Translations under genes and position numbers: made by a program
Notes under the pieces: model-generated
Database searches by the model: none
Told to the model about the DNA's origin: nothing
The model's input: the letters and a program-made list of their open reading frames with translations, nothing else
Shown: one piece after another, positions 18,766-27,018 of the stretch
Numbering within the stretch: position 1 is the first letter of the stretch
Layout of the letters: each line of letters begins with the position of its first letter
From: Streptomyces sp. NBC_00247
GTDB taxonomy: Bacteria; Actinomycetota; Actinomycetes; Streptomycetales; Streptomycetaceae
NCBI RefSeq assembly: GCF_036188265.1
Contig: NZ_CP108093.1
Span: 3,175,001 to 3,239,000 of the forward strand
Length of the DNA: 64,000 nt
Direction of reading: 5' to 3'

Positions 18766-18809
18766 CCACGAAGAAGGCCCAGGTCAATGACCGGGGCCTT
18801 TCTTGTTGT
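18725..18809. repeat. attL: 85-bp direct repeat, copy 1
   Basis: Runs from inside the tRNA-Gly anticodon loop (TTCCCAAGCTC...) to CTTTCTTGTTGT. It is identical to 42534-42618, and its first 45 bases are identical to 44775-44819. Bases 18774-18800 form a hairpin followed by a T-rich tail, the tRNA terminator that the element supplied. Confidence 0.93.
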
Positions 18810-19329
18810 CTAGACCAGTTGAGGGGTGGCGTGCCCTCCGCGTGCCCCAACCTCCAGAACGCCCGCTGCTGCATCACGCCCACATGCCGCTGTGTCACCC
18901 GTAGACGCCCTCCGCGTGACGCGCACCACAAGCACGGCAAGTATCTGACTTCGTCATCCGAAAGGCAGGCGGCAACCCACCTCAACCTGGAGGTGTGTTG
19001 CCGCCAAGGCACAGATACGGCCTGACGGGTCGCGCCCCAGCGGTCGGCTGCAAGGACCCGCCGGCCGCTGGCTTACGACTCAGTCAGGCCCATGCCTTTG
19101 ACACGCACCAGGCCAAGGTGGAGGGGGAAGGTGTCCGGCCCTCTGATACCCACCCTCTTCTGGGTACCGAAGGACGCGGATTTGCCTCCACGCGATATCG
19201 AAGGAGATGGTGTCGCTGCTAACTCGGGAGCGTCTCCAGGCGAGGAAGCTGGTCCGGGGCGAAAGCGTCCAGCGCCAGAATTCGCCGGCTACCACCGGAC
19301 CTCCGAAGTGCCGCGGAGGACTGCAGTGT
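18810..19329. other. attL-proximal arm, no gene seen
   Basis: No credible gene. GCCCTCCGCGTG occurs twice (18833-18844 and 18907-18918), 74 bases apart. Direct repeats here could be arm-type binding sites for the integrase. Open frames in this stretch lack codon bias. Confidence 0.45.
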
Positions 19330-20091
19330 TCACCTGGCGCCTCCGGGTGGCGCCAGTTTCCCGGTGATGGCCTCTGCGATCTCCTCAACCTTTGCTGCGT
19401 GGGCGGGCCGTTCGGCCTTACGCATTCCAGCACCTAACAGACCGTAGACCATCCGCTTCTGTGCCGGCTCGGGGAAGGAGGCCAGAAACTCCCGAACCGC
19501 CTCTACGAGCGCGTACTCGACGCCGTGGCGCCCTGGCGGACGGTAGGAAGCGAACAGCTCGGCCAGTGCCTTGGCTTCGGTCGCGCGCTTCGGCCAGTCA
19601 GTTACGTCGGTCGCGACCCATCGCGCCATGACCCCGGCGGGATCGGAGAGCTCCTCTGCGAGGTCCTCGGCTTCCTGTCGCCGGATAGCAGTGGCCTTTG
19701 ATTGCTCGCGTTGGGCAACCAACAGCGCCTCTACGGCAGCCTGGTCTCCTGTGAGTAACGACACGTGCACGCGAGCGCCGTACCGGACCTCAGGGTCGAC
19801 CAGCGTATGACTGCGAGCCATTTCCCGTGCCAGCAGGTCCTGAACGGAGTGGAGGTCGGCCGCGGGCAGCCGCCGAAGAACATCTGCCGCCTCGTGCCGC
19901 AACGCAATGCGGACCGCACGGGCCGTCCCTCCCGCATCCATCAAGGGCGCGGCCACGCTCTGGACCTGCACATGGAAGACCACCTGAAAGGCGATACCCG
20001 CGTGCGCGCTCTCCAGCCGAGCCTCGAAGCTCTCTATTAAAGCCTGGAGCTCCTCACGAGGATCAGGAGGATCCTGCTTTCTCCAGCCCAC
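19330..20091 (-). CDS. Unrecognised protein, third gene of conflict-like operon
   Basis: 253 residues from GTG 20091, three bases after the stop of the P-loop gene. Helix-rich, with no signal peptide or membrane helix. Visible blocks: ELQALIESFEARLESAHAGI, YGARVHVSLLTGDQAAVEAL, RREQ-type charged helices and a C-terminal helical part (KAERPAHAAKVEEIAEAITG). I recognise no catalytic motif. Tight spacing with the two upstream genes says they act together. Confidence 0.7.
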   Translation of the reverse strand: MGWRKQDPPDPREELQALIESFEARLESAHAGIAFQVVFHVQVQSVAAPLMDAGGTARAVRIALRHEAADVLRRLPAADLHSVQDLLAREMARSHTLVDPEVRYGARVHVSLLTGDQAAVEALLVAQREQSKATAIRRQEAEDLAEELSDPAGVMARWVATDVTDWPKRATEAKALAELFASYRPPGRHGVEYALVEAVREFLASFPEPAQKRMVYGLLGAGMRKAERPAHAAKVEEIAEAITGKLAPPGGAR

Positions 20092-20094
20092 GAC

Positions 20095-22308
20095 CTACGG
20101 CTCCCTGCTGTCCTCGGTTGCCAACCACGGGTCAGCCTGCGAAATATGCCTGAGTTCACCACGCAACTCGATGACTGCGGCGTCATAGGCGACTCCCGGC
20201 TCACCGATCAGCAGAGCGGAGACTGGCGCGGCCGTCAGATACCTGGAGATGACCCGCCCGAGGATCCCCGTGACATGCTCACGAGGCACAGTGCCGTCCG
20301 CTCTCGCATGTGCCCACCGGTCAATCAGCGCCCGACACTCCTGATCGACGGCTCGGTTCTCCAGCGCGGTGCTCCAGCCAGTGACCAGTGCGTCCGCAAC
20401 AACCGGGTCAGCCGCGGCCGAGGCAAGGGTGACCTGCAGAGCGTACGGGTCCGTCTGCGGGTTGATGACGGCCAGGAATGCCCGACTCCCGGCGGTGTTG
20501 CCTCGCTTGGCAGCCCAAGCGTTCACCATGCGCCAGACGGTCGGCAACTGCTCCTCCGTGGCCGCCATGGCGCGCAGCGCCGCGTCCGCCTCCATGACAG
20601 CGGTGTCCCGTTCTGTCCTCCCCAGGACGTGCTGGATACGCACCAGCGCCTGCCGGGGGTAATGCCGCGCAAAGTCGGTCTGACAAACCAGGGCCACCAC
20701 CCGCGCCAAAGGTTCCTCACCGTCCTGCGCCCATTCGAGGAGCTTCGTCCGAACGGAAGGACCCAGCCGGTCAGCTTGTGCCGTCCGGCTCAGGACGCTG
20801 GCGATCAATCGCAAGTGCCGGTCGTCGTTGCTAACCCCAATCCAGCTCTTGATGGTCTCCACCACGCGAATGTCATTCTCGGCGATGGCCAGCTCGACCA
20901 GCAGATCGCTGATCTTCTCCAGGCGTTTCGTGCCGCGTGCCCGGTCCGTCACCAGCAGGTCCAGCCAGCTCAGAAGATGTGTGTGGATGTCGGGACGCTG
21001 CCGCCACAGGTGCAGAAGCACTGCCCTGGCATACCCCGGCCGGTGGTCAAAGGACGCTTGCCGGCCCGACACCTTTGCCTTGACCGATTTGAGTCTGTCG
21101 CTGAGGTCCGGCCCGGTGAGGATCTCACGCACACCGTCCCGCCCATGATCCCCTAGCAGCGCCTGGGCGCCCTCCTGCATCGTGAGGGCGTCTTCGCCAC
21201 TGAGGAATACCGCGGCAATGAGCAGCGCCCTGTCTTCGGGCATCTGTGTCGTGGCCGCAAACACCGCGCTGACATCGGTGGACCACTCCTGGAATCTGCT
21301 CGCCGCCGTCTTGACGCTCGCCGGTGAGCCGTCTGAAGTCGCCAGAAGGGCAGCCAACCGGGCTCCGTCCGCCGGTGTGGACTCAGCGTTAAGCAACTGG
21401 GCTGCGGGGGTTGCCTCGGGGTTGGCGCGATCGACTGTGACTTGGTTGGCCCGGCCAGGCAGGTCGTACACGTATTCCAGGTGAGTGCGGGCCACCAACT
21501 GGGCCGACGGCCTGTTCTTCACGCGGATAAGGGCCGCGGTATGCGTGGCTACCTGAGGCCAGACCCTCTCATCAGCGATCACGACCAAGCATGATCCGAT
21601 TTTCGCCAGCCTCTCCGCGTGGACGGCTAATGCGCCGGCCACCCGGTCCGGGTTCACCCAACCAGCCATCTCGTCTTCGACGTCCAGCAGGTACCCGGTA
21701 TGAGCTGCGTCGGGGAGTACGGAGCAGTCTGGTTCTGCGGGGTCCTCCCAGTCGGGTTCAATCTCCTTCAGCTCCATCGACCCCTCCCTGGCCTGCCGCG
21801 AGAGTGCGGTCCGCCATAGGGCCCGGATACCGGCAGCCCTCTTGCCGTGTTCCGGAGGGCCTGCGATCACCGCCAACGCGCTACCCGGCACGGATAGAAT
21901 CTTGATCGCTTCGTCCGCAGCCGTAACCGGCAGATCGTCCGCGTCCTTCGACACCCACCCCTGGCTAGCCGCCTTCAGCTCGAACTCGGACAGGTCGGTG
22001 ACGGTGAGCGGTTGTTTGCCCGTCGAAAGGAACACCGAACCAAGAGCCGCCACAACGAACGCGTTGTGGTTGCCGGAGACGTTCAGCCTAGATTGCAATG
22101 CTTCCGGGTATTCCTCCGGCGCATCCGGGCCCTCGTCCTTCGCGTCGGTCGTGGACGTCGGCCCGGACATGTCCGCGCCGTGCGGATGGGCGGAGTCCTC
22201 TCCCGACGCGCTCTCGAGATCAGCTGGCTGAGTTGAATCCGCAGGCCGATGCCCGGCGCGCTGAGGCCGTACCCAGTCTGGGATTCCGTCATCAAAGGCA
22301 CCCGTCAC
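20095..22308 (-). CDS. Large protein with degenerate P-loop NTPase domain
   Basis: 737 residues from GTG 22308, overlapping the upstream gene by GTGA. The N-terminal about 75 residues are low complexity and acidic. NVSGNHNAFVVAALGSVFL (about 75-95) resembles the beta-strand tag of the upstream small protein. Near residue 150, GPPEHGKR looks like a Walker A whose Ser/Thr is Arg. YLLDVEDE (about 205-212) is a Walker-B-like strand. The rest is helical with Ala/Leu-rich repeat-like stretches (about 300-737). I infer a STAND/AAA-like scaffold that probably does not hydrolyse ATP normally. The exact family is not recognised. Confidence 0.75.
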   Translation of the reverse strand: MTGAFDDGIPDWVRPQRAGHRPADSTQPADLESASGEDSAHPHGADMSGPTSTTDAKDEGPDAPEEYPEALQSRLNVSGNHNAFVVAALGSVFLSTGKQPLTVTDLSEFELKAASQGWVSKDADDLPVTAADEAIKILSVPGSALAVIAGPPEHGKRAAGIRALWRTALSRQAREGSMELKEIEPDWEDPAEPDCSVLPDAAHTGYLLDVEDEMAGWVNPDRVAGALAVHAERLAKIGSCLVVIADERVWPQVATHTAALIRVKNRPSAQLVARTHLEYVYDLPGRANQVTVDRANPEATPAAQLLNAESTPADGARLAALLATSDGSPASVKTAASRFQEWSTDVSAVFAATTQMPEDRALLIAAVFLSGEDALTMQEGAQALLGDHGRDGVREILTGPDLSDRLKSVKAKVSGRQASFDHRPGYARAVLLHLWRQRPDIHTHLLSWLDLLVTDRARGTKRLEKISDLLVELAIAENDIRVVETIKSWIGVSNDDRHLRLIASVLSRTAQADRLGPSVRTKLLEWAQDGEEPLARVVALVCQTDFARHYPRQALVRIQHVLGRTERDTAVMEADAALRAMAATEEQLPTVWRMVNAWAAKRGNTAGSRAFLAVINPQTDPYALQVTLASAAADPVVADALVTGWSTALENRAVDQECRALIDRWAHARADGTVPREHVTGILGRVISRYLTAAPVSALLIGEPGVAYDAAVIELRGELRHISQADPWLATEDSREP

Positions 22309-22748
22309 TTGGACTCCTCCGCTCGATAGGTGAAGGTGCCACCGAAGATCGAACTGCCGGTCATGATGACCTGGCTGTGGGTGTTGTTCTCCGCGACCAT
22401 TCGCGGCCCCGAGCTTGCCTCACCGCTGGCGCGCTCCCGCTCATGCACAAGCGCCATGAGGTCGACCGCCATCTCGGGGTACTTCACGAGGAAGCCCTTC
22501 AACTGAATGAACAGCTCCCGGCAGATCTCCTCGCGCACTCGCTCGCGATCAGCTTCAGGCGTCTCCAACAGTCGCCCCTGGTGGAGATCCAGCACGCGAA
22601 GTTCGTCTGCGGCCGTCGCCTCATTGCCTCCTCGGAAGAAAGACACCAACGCGCCGCGCACGCCCTGCCAGCTCGACCTGGCCATCTCGGCCGCCAACAC
22701 CCCCGCGCCACTCGTCGCCACCTCGATGACGTTGAACGCTTCCGTCAT
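22305..22748 (-). CDS. Small protein with hydrophobic N-terminus and beta-strand tail
   Basis: 147 residues from ATG 22748; a longer in-frame reading to 22877 is unlikely. IEVATSGAGVLAAEMARSSW followed by GVRGALVSFFRGG resembles the opening of many small actinobacterial proteins found beside conflict-type NTPases. The middle is a charged helix (ADRERVREEICRELFIQL). The tail NTHSQVIMTGSSIFGGTF looks like a short beta repeat that could dock a partner, and a similar string occurs in the next protein. GTGA overlap with the next gene. No enzymatic motif seen. Confidence 0.65.
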   Translation of the reverse strand: MTEAFNVIEVATSGAGVLAAEMARSSWQGVRGALVSFFRGGNEATAADELRVLDLHQGRLLETPEADRERVREEICRELFIQLKGFLVKYPEMAVDLMALVHERERASGEASSGPRMVAENNTHSQVIMTGSSIFGGTFTYRAEESK

Positions 22749-22886
22749 GCCCGCACCCCCACCTGATCCAACCGATTTGGAGAGATCAGGGTGCAGGGTG
22801 GAACTACAACGAACAATCGAATTGATGTTCTTGGCCTGTAACAGACGGAAAAACGACCCACCTTCCGACCCGATCAAACCATCACT

Positions 22887-23015
22887 TTCGAAGATAGATC
22901 GGCGAATGACCTGGAAGGAAGGGGTCGGGAAGTTATTTTCGAATCACTTTTGGCCGCCAGACGCCGTTGATAGATGGCTCGAAGGCTTCGAAATGTAAGC
23001 GAACTGTATTTCGAA
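22887..23015. promoter_or_regulatory. AT-rich upstream region with four TTCGAA sites
   Basis: TTCGAA occurs at 22887, 22938, 22987 and 23010 in a stretch of strikingly low GC, 140-270 bases upstream of the three-gene operon. Repeated palindromes suggest a regulator binding region or a silenced promoter. The interval 22749-23215 otherwise shows no gene. Confidence 0.4.
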
Positions 23016-23215
23016 TAGCCTAATCCATCACGAGAGCACACGTGCCAGTAGTTATCCCTCCATGGCGTGTAACCCGGGACTGGCATGCGGGTTCGACGCC
23101 TGTCCCAACTTCTGTCGCAAACGCAGCCTTTCCACCTCTCCTCTTGCGGCCGGAGCGACAGATGATGCAATCGGTGGCGGAGCAGAGGCCGCTCGGTCCC
23201 GGAACAGCGCCAATG

Positions 23216-23248
23216 CCTCAGGGTGGGGCACCGGGCCCCACCCTGAGG
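23216..23248. terminator. Strong hairpin terminator after int
   Basis: CCTCAGGGTGGGG, 7-base loop, CCCCACCCTGAGG: a perfect 13-bp stem 29 bases past the integrase stop. Confidence 0.88.
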
Positions 23249-23276
23249 GGGCATGACGCTCCCTAAGTTGTCTGTG

Positions 23277-24407
23277 CTACGTGGCTGCCGCCTTCTCACG
23301 GGCGGCGCGGACGCGCGCGTCGATGCCGCCAGCAACCTCCCGCTGCCGCTCCCCGTCGGAGTGCTGGTAGATCAGCGCTGCCTTCTCCGAGGACTGCCCG
23401 GCGCGGACCATCGTGTCCTTGAGCGTGGCGCCCGACTGGGTGGACAGCGTGTGGCCGGTGTGGCGGAGGTCGTAAAAGCGGAAGCCCTCCTCCAGGCCGA
23501 CCAGGGCGCGGGCCCTGCGCCACTTGCGGCCGAAGGTGGACCGGCGGAAAGGAGCGCCTTTCTCCCCGACAAAGAGGAGTCCGTCGGGTTCCTTGTGGGC
23601 GTACCAGTCGAGGTGGCGCTTCACCTCAATGTGCAGGAAGGCTGGAAGGAAGACGGTTCGCCTTCCGGCGGCCGACTTCGTGTCGCCTTCGACGCGGCGG
23701 CCGGTGGTCAGTTCGGGAGCAGCGTCACGGATCTTCACCGCGAGCGGTTCGAGGGTGACGTCGGACCGCCGAAGGGCGGCCTGCTCCTCCGGTCGCATCG
23801 GCCCGTAGGCACCGAAGTAGACCATCAGCCGCCACCTCGGCCCCATGGCGTCGGCGAGCGCGTCGACCTGTTCGACGGTGGCCGTAGGCCGTTCTCGGGC
23901 CCGCTCGCTGCCGGCGCCCCTGATCCGGCACGGATTGCGGCGGATCAGCTCGTCGTCGGCCGCCGTCTCCATGATGGCCTTGAGGAGGCGGTAGGACTTG
24001 GCGACGGTTGTCGCACCGGTCGCCTCCAGCCGCTCGGCCCGCCAGGTGCGCACGCGTGGCGGCGTGATGGCATCCAGGTTCACCGTGGCGAACTCGGGCA
24101 GCAGGTGCAGCCGCAGGAGCCTTCGGTACAACTCCTCCGTGGTGGCGGAGAGTCCACGCTCCTTGACCCACTTCATCGCGTACGTCTCGAAGTCGACCGC
24201 TCCGGCATCGGGGTCCACCCAGTGCTTACGCTCGATGTCCGCCTGCGTGAGCGTGAGCCAGGTCTGGGCGTCGGTACGCGACTCGAAGGTCTCCGGCGCG
24301 GTGCGTCGACTCCCGTCCGGAGCCCAGTACCGCGCCTGCCAGCGCCCCGAGGGAAGTTGACGGACGGTGCCGAATTCACGTCGCCGCTGCGGCTTGCGGG
24401 CCGCCAT
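23277..24407 (-). CDS. int: Tyrosine site-specific integrase
   Basis: 376 residues. An N-terminal arm-binding part (RQLPSGRWQARYWAPDGS), a SAM-like core-binding domain (about 70-150) and the catalytic domain. Box I Arg is in GPMRPEEQAAL. Box II reads YDLRHTGHTL, with Tyr where H-x-x-R normally starts, followed by VRAGQSS (Gln where His/Trp is usual). The nucleophile is in ALIYQHS. It should recombine attP with the tRNA-Gly 3' end. The His substitutions may be a subfamily trait rather than damage. It overlaps xis by one base (TGATG). Confidence 0.92.
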   Translation of the reverse strand: MAARKPQRRREFGTVRQLPSGRWQARYWAPDGSRRTAPETFESRTDAQTWLTLTQADIERKHWVDPDAGAVDFETYAMKWVKERGLSATTEELYRRLLRLHLLPEFATVNLDAITPPRVRTWRAERLEATGATTVAKSYRLLKAIMETAADDELIRRNPCRIRGAGSERARERPTATVEQVDALADAMGPRWRLMVYFGAYGPMRPEEQAALRRSDVTLEPLAVKIRDAAPELTTGRRVEGDTKSAAGRRTVFLPAFLHIEVKRHLDWYAHKEPDGLLFVGEKGAPFRRSTFGRKWRRARALVGLEEGFRFYDLRHTGHTLSTQSGATLKDTMVRAGQSSEKAALIYQHSDGERQREVAGGIDARVRAAREKAAAT

Positions 24408-24625
24408 CAGACAGCCTTCCCGAAGCGGGAGCGCGCGTTGCTGATGGTCGGAACGGTGCGTTCCTCGATGTACGCGGCGAGGGCGCTCTCGGGTATCCGT
24501 ACGGGCTTGCCGAGTTTGACGTAGCGGATGCGGCGTTCCTGAATGAGGCGCCGGATGAAGCGCACGCCGGTGCCGAGGCGGTCGGCGGCCTGCTCCACGG
24601 TCAGAAGGGCGTCGGTGGTGGTCAC
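24407..24625 (-). CDS. xis: Excisionase-type DNA-binding protein
   Basis: 72 residues from GTG 24625. LLTVEQAADRLGTGVRFIRR and RRIRYVKLGKPVRIPESALAAYIEE are a MerR-like winged helix of the DNA-binding excisionase (HTH_17) family. The start is uncertain: the purine-rich GGGGGAG abuts the GTG. Next to int, it should direct excision. Confidence 0.82.
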   Translation of the reverse strand: MTTTDALLTVEQAADRLGTGVRFIRRLIQERRIRYVKLGKPVRIPESALAAYIEERTVPTISNARSRFGKAV

Positions 24626-24814
24626 CTCCCCCTGCGGTCGCGGGCGCTGAACGGGGGCGTGCGGTATCGCCGAAGGGCGCAAGTGAGTGCTCCGGTTCCG
24701 GCCGGCGGATGGGGCGGCAACCCCGCGCCTGGCCTCGTGTCGTTCAGGGATGGGATGGGCGGTACAGCCGCAGTGGGGGTTTGCGTTCCTACTGCGACAG
24801 GTGGAGCGGGCCAT

Positions 24815-25300
24815 CTAAGCGTCGGAGGTGGGCCCGTACTCCTCGTTGGCTTTCGCCATCTCGACGGCGATGGCGTTGGAGACCATCACGTCGGCTTCGT
24901 TGCGGATGTCCGGGTGCGTGGCCAGGTAGGCATCGAGTTGGTCCCGGGCCTTCCGGGCCTCGTGGTTGGCACGGTGGGAGGCTCTGTAGGCCGCGACGAC
25001 GTTGTCGATCAGCTCCATGGCCCGACCCATGGTCGCCAGACTGGGCGGCCCGACGAAGTTGGTGAGCGGGACGCCGAAGACTTCGGCGAACCCGATGGCC
25101 TCGTCGAGGTTGATGCGACGCTTGCGGTTCTCGATGCGCCAGACCGCGGACGGGTTCATGTCGAAGCCGGCCTCGTTCAAGCGTTCCGACAGTGTGGTCG
25201 TGCTCCAGCCGCGCTTCTCGCGTTCGAGCTTGACCCGCACGGCGGCGTTGTCCTCGCTGCTGAGGAGAACCCCCTCGGAGGGTTCCTCGTCATCCGCCAT
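24815..25300 (-). CDS. XRE-family regulator of the element
   Basis: 161 residues from ATG 25300 with GAGGAGGGG upstream. The HTH is at about 25-90 (RVKLEREKRGWSTTTLSERL, NPSAVWRIENRKRRINLDEA), followed by a C-terminal helical part ending YGPTSDA. It lies between the int/xis genes and a perfect palindrome in the divergent promoter of the replication/mobilisation genes, so it is the likely maintenance repressor. Confidence 0.87.
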   Translation of the reverse strand: MADDEEPSEGVLLSSEDNAAVRVKLEREKRGWSTTTLSERLNEAGFDMNPSAVWRIENRKRRINLDEAIGFAEVFGVPLTNFVGPPSLATMGRAMELIDNVVAAYRASHRANHEARKARDQLDAYLATHPDIRNEADVMVSNAIAVEMAKANEEYGPTSDA

Positions 25301-25367
25301 CGCCCCTCCTCCCGTTCGCTGCGTGCGCCGCCGGTTGTGCGGCATGGAACAAGATTAACATCCGTTC

Positions 25368-25397
25368 TGCCGATCGCATAGCTCTATGCGATCGGCA
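25368..25397. promoter_or_regulatory. 30-bp palindromic operator between XRE gene and replication gene
   Basis: TGCCGATCGCATAG-CT-CTATGCGATCGGCA: 14-bp arms, perfect, 2-base spacer. It lies 68 bases upstream of the XRE start and about 200 bases before the DUF3631 start. The likely binding site of the divergent XRE repressor. Confidence 0.75.
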
Positions 25398-25598
25398 TAG
25401 TCCGTGGTACCGTGAAGCACCTCAGCGAACCGCACCGATCCGTTGAGGCATGCCTTCAACCAGCCCCAACGCACAAAAAGCCCCCCGGTGAACCAACACC
25501 GAGGGGCTCAAAGCGCAAACCTCATGCCGCCCATCCCTGAACGACTGACCTGCGAGGCCGGGATTGCCGTCCCATTGGCCCGCAAGCAGAGGAGCTTC

Positions 25599-26831
25599 AT
25601 GTCCAGTATGGACGATCCCGCCTCGGGCACGCCATCCCTTCCGACCAACTCTGCCGTGTGGCCGCCAGTAGCCGTGCCCGGCCGCCCCGCCACGCTCGCG
25701 CCGCCCGAAGCCGAGCCCGATCCTGCTCCGGCGTCCGAGGGCGAGGGGGTGCTGGTGGACCTTCGGGAGCAGATTCGCCGCTACGTCGTTCTTCCGAGCG
25801 AGGAAGCCTTCACGGCCGTGGCGCTGTGGGTCGCGGCGACGCATCTCCAGACCGCGTGGCAGCACGCTCCGCGCCTGGCTGTCGTGGGTCCGGCCAAGCG
25901 ATGCGGCAAGTCGAGGCTGCTGGACGTGATCACCGAGAGCGTCCACAATCCGCTGATCACGGTGAACGCCTCGGCAGCCGCAGTGTTCCGGTCGATCACC
26001 GACACCCCGCCCACCCTGCTGGTCGACGAGGCCGACACGCTCTTCGGGTCCGCGAAGGTCGCGGAGAAGAATGAGGAGATGCGCGGCCTGCTCAACGCGG
26101 GGCACCAGCGCAACCGCCCCACCCTCCGGGTCTCCGGGCCCAATCATGAGGTCGCGAAGTTCCCGACCTTCGCCATGGCGGCCCTCGCGGGCATCGGCGA
26201 CCTGCCCGACACGATCATGGACCGGTCGATCGTCATCCGGATGCGCCGCCGCAGGCCGGGCGAGAAGGTGGCGGAGTTCCGTACCTTCCGCGACACCCCG
26301 CCCCTCCACGAAGTACGCGACCGACTCGCCGCCTGGCTGGCCCCGCTCCACGCGGACGCGATGGAGCTGACACCGGCCATGCCGGTCGAGGACCGCGCCG
26401 CCGACACCTGGCAGCCGCTCGTCTCCGTCGCCGACCTCGCGGGCGGCCGGTGGCCTCAGCTCGTCCGTACCGCATGCCAGATCATGGCGAAGCAGGAAGC
26501 CGAGCAGGACCAGGACCGCAGCAGCCTGAGCATCCGCCTCCTGGCCGACGTCCGCCGCGCCTTCGCCACCGAAGGCAACCCTCCGGCACTCCGTACCGGC
26601 CGTCTCCTCGATGTCCTCAACAGCGACGACGAGACACCCTGGCCGGAGTACACGGCCAACGGCCTGACCCCACGGGGTTTGCAGCTCCTTCTCAAGGAGT
26701 ACGGCATCAGTTCGGCCACCCGCCGCTTCCACGGCAACGTCCAGGCAAAGGGCTTCGCCCGCCAGCAGTTCGCCGACTCCTGGGCGCGGTACTGCCCCGA
26801 GCCCGCGCCGGAAGCCACGGCCGGCGCCTGA
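25599..26831 (+). CDS. DUF3631 P-loop ATPase, replication-type
   Basis: 410 residues from ATG 25599 preceded by AGAGGAG; longer in-frame starts lack a ribosome site. The head is Pro-rich, then RRYVVLPSEEAFTAVALWVA, Walker A VVGPAKRCGKSRLLD (about 105-120), Walker B TLLVDEAD, and the DUF3631 domain (GHQRNRPTLRV, GDLPDTIMDRSIVIRMRRR). The C-terminus has ARGLLQLLKEYGI-type and FADSWARY segments. DUF3631 proteins occur in plasmid and phage primase/helicase modules. Here it probably helps replicate the excised circle. No RepSA, RepAM or prim-pol is seen in this element. Confidence 0.85.
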   Translation: MSSMDDPASGTPSLPTNSAVWPPVAVPGRPATLAPPEAEPDPAPASEGEGVLVDLREQIRRYVVLPSEEAFTAVALWVAATHLQTAWQHAPRLAVVGPAKRCGKSRLLDVITESVHNPLITVNASAAAVFRSITDTPPTLLVDEADTLFGSAKVAEKNEEMRGLLNAGHQRNRPTLRVSGPNHEVAKFPTFAMAALAGIGDLPDTIMDRSIVIRMRRRRPGEKVAEFRTFRDTPPLHEVRDRLAAWLAPLHADAMELTPAMPVEDRAADTWQPLVSVADLAGGRWPQLVRTACQIMAKQEAEQDQDRSSLSIRLLADVRRAFATEGNPPALRTGRLLDVLNSDDETPWPEYTANGLTPRGLQLLLKEYGISSATRRFHGNVQAKGFARQQFADSWARYCPEPAPEATAGA

Positions 26832-26839
26832 CCCGGCAC

Positions 26840-26967
26840 GACCCGTCGCGACTCGTCCCCGGGCAGGTCAGCGCGGTGACGAGTCGCGGGCCGACGACCA
26901 GTCGACTCGACATCATCGCCCGACCCGTACCAGACCTGAACAGGCACGGGACGAGTTGCGACGGGTC
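26840..26967. repeat. Dispersed inverted repeats, candidate origin region
   Basis: GACCCGTCGCGACTCGTC (26840-26857) has an inverted near-copy GACGAGTTGCGACGGGTC (26950-26967, 17 of 18 matching). A third shorter inverted copy is GACGAGTCGCG (26878-26888). They lie between the DUF3631 gene and the DUF2637 gene, a place for an origin or transfer locus. Confidence 0.45.
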
Positions 26968-27018
26968 TCCCACCCCCAGAGAGCCACCTCAGCCACACCT
27001 TGTACCTGGAGCACCACC

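Noticed and set aside
18734..19012. Short leftward frame running through the tRNA 3' end
   Set aside because: Reverse translation of tRNA-Gly and att sequence; the same C-terminus appears at copy 2, a common false gene.
23070..23110. T-arm-like string (GCGGGTTCGACGCC) resembling a tRNA relic
   Set aside because: No matching anticodon or acceptor arms nearby; stem pairing is poor.
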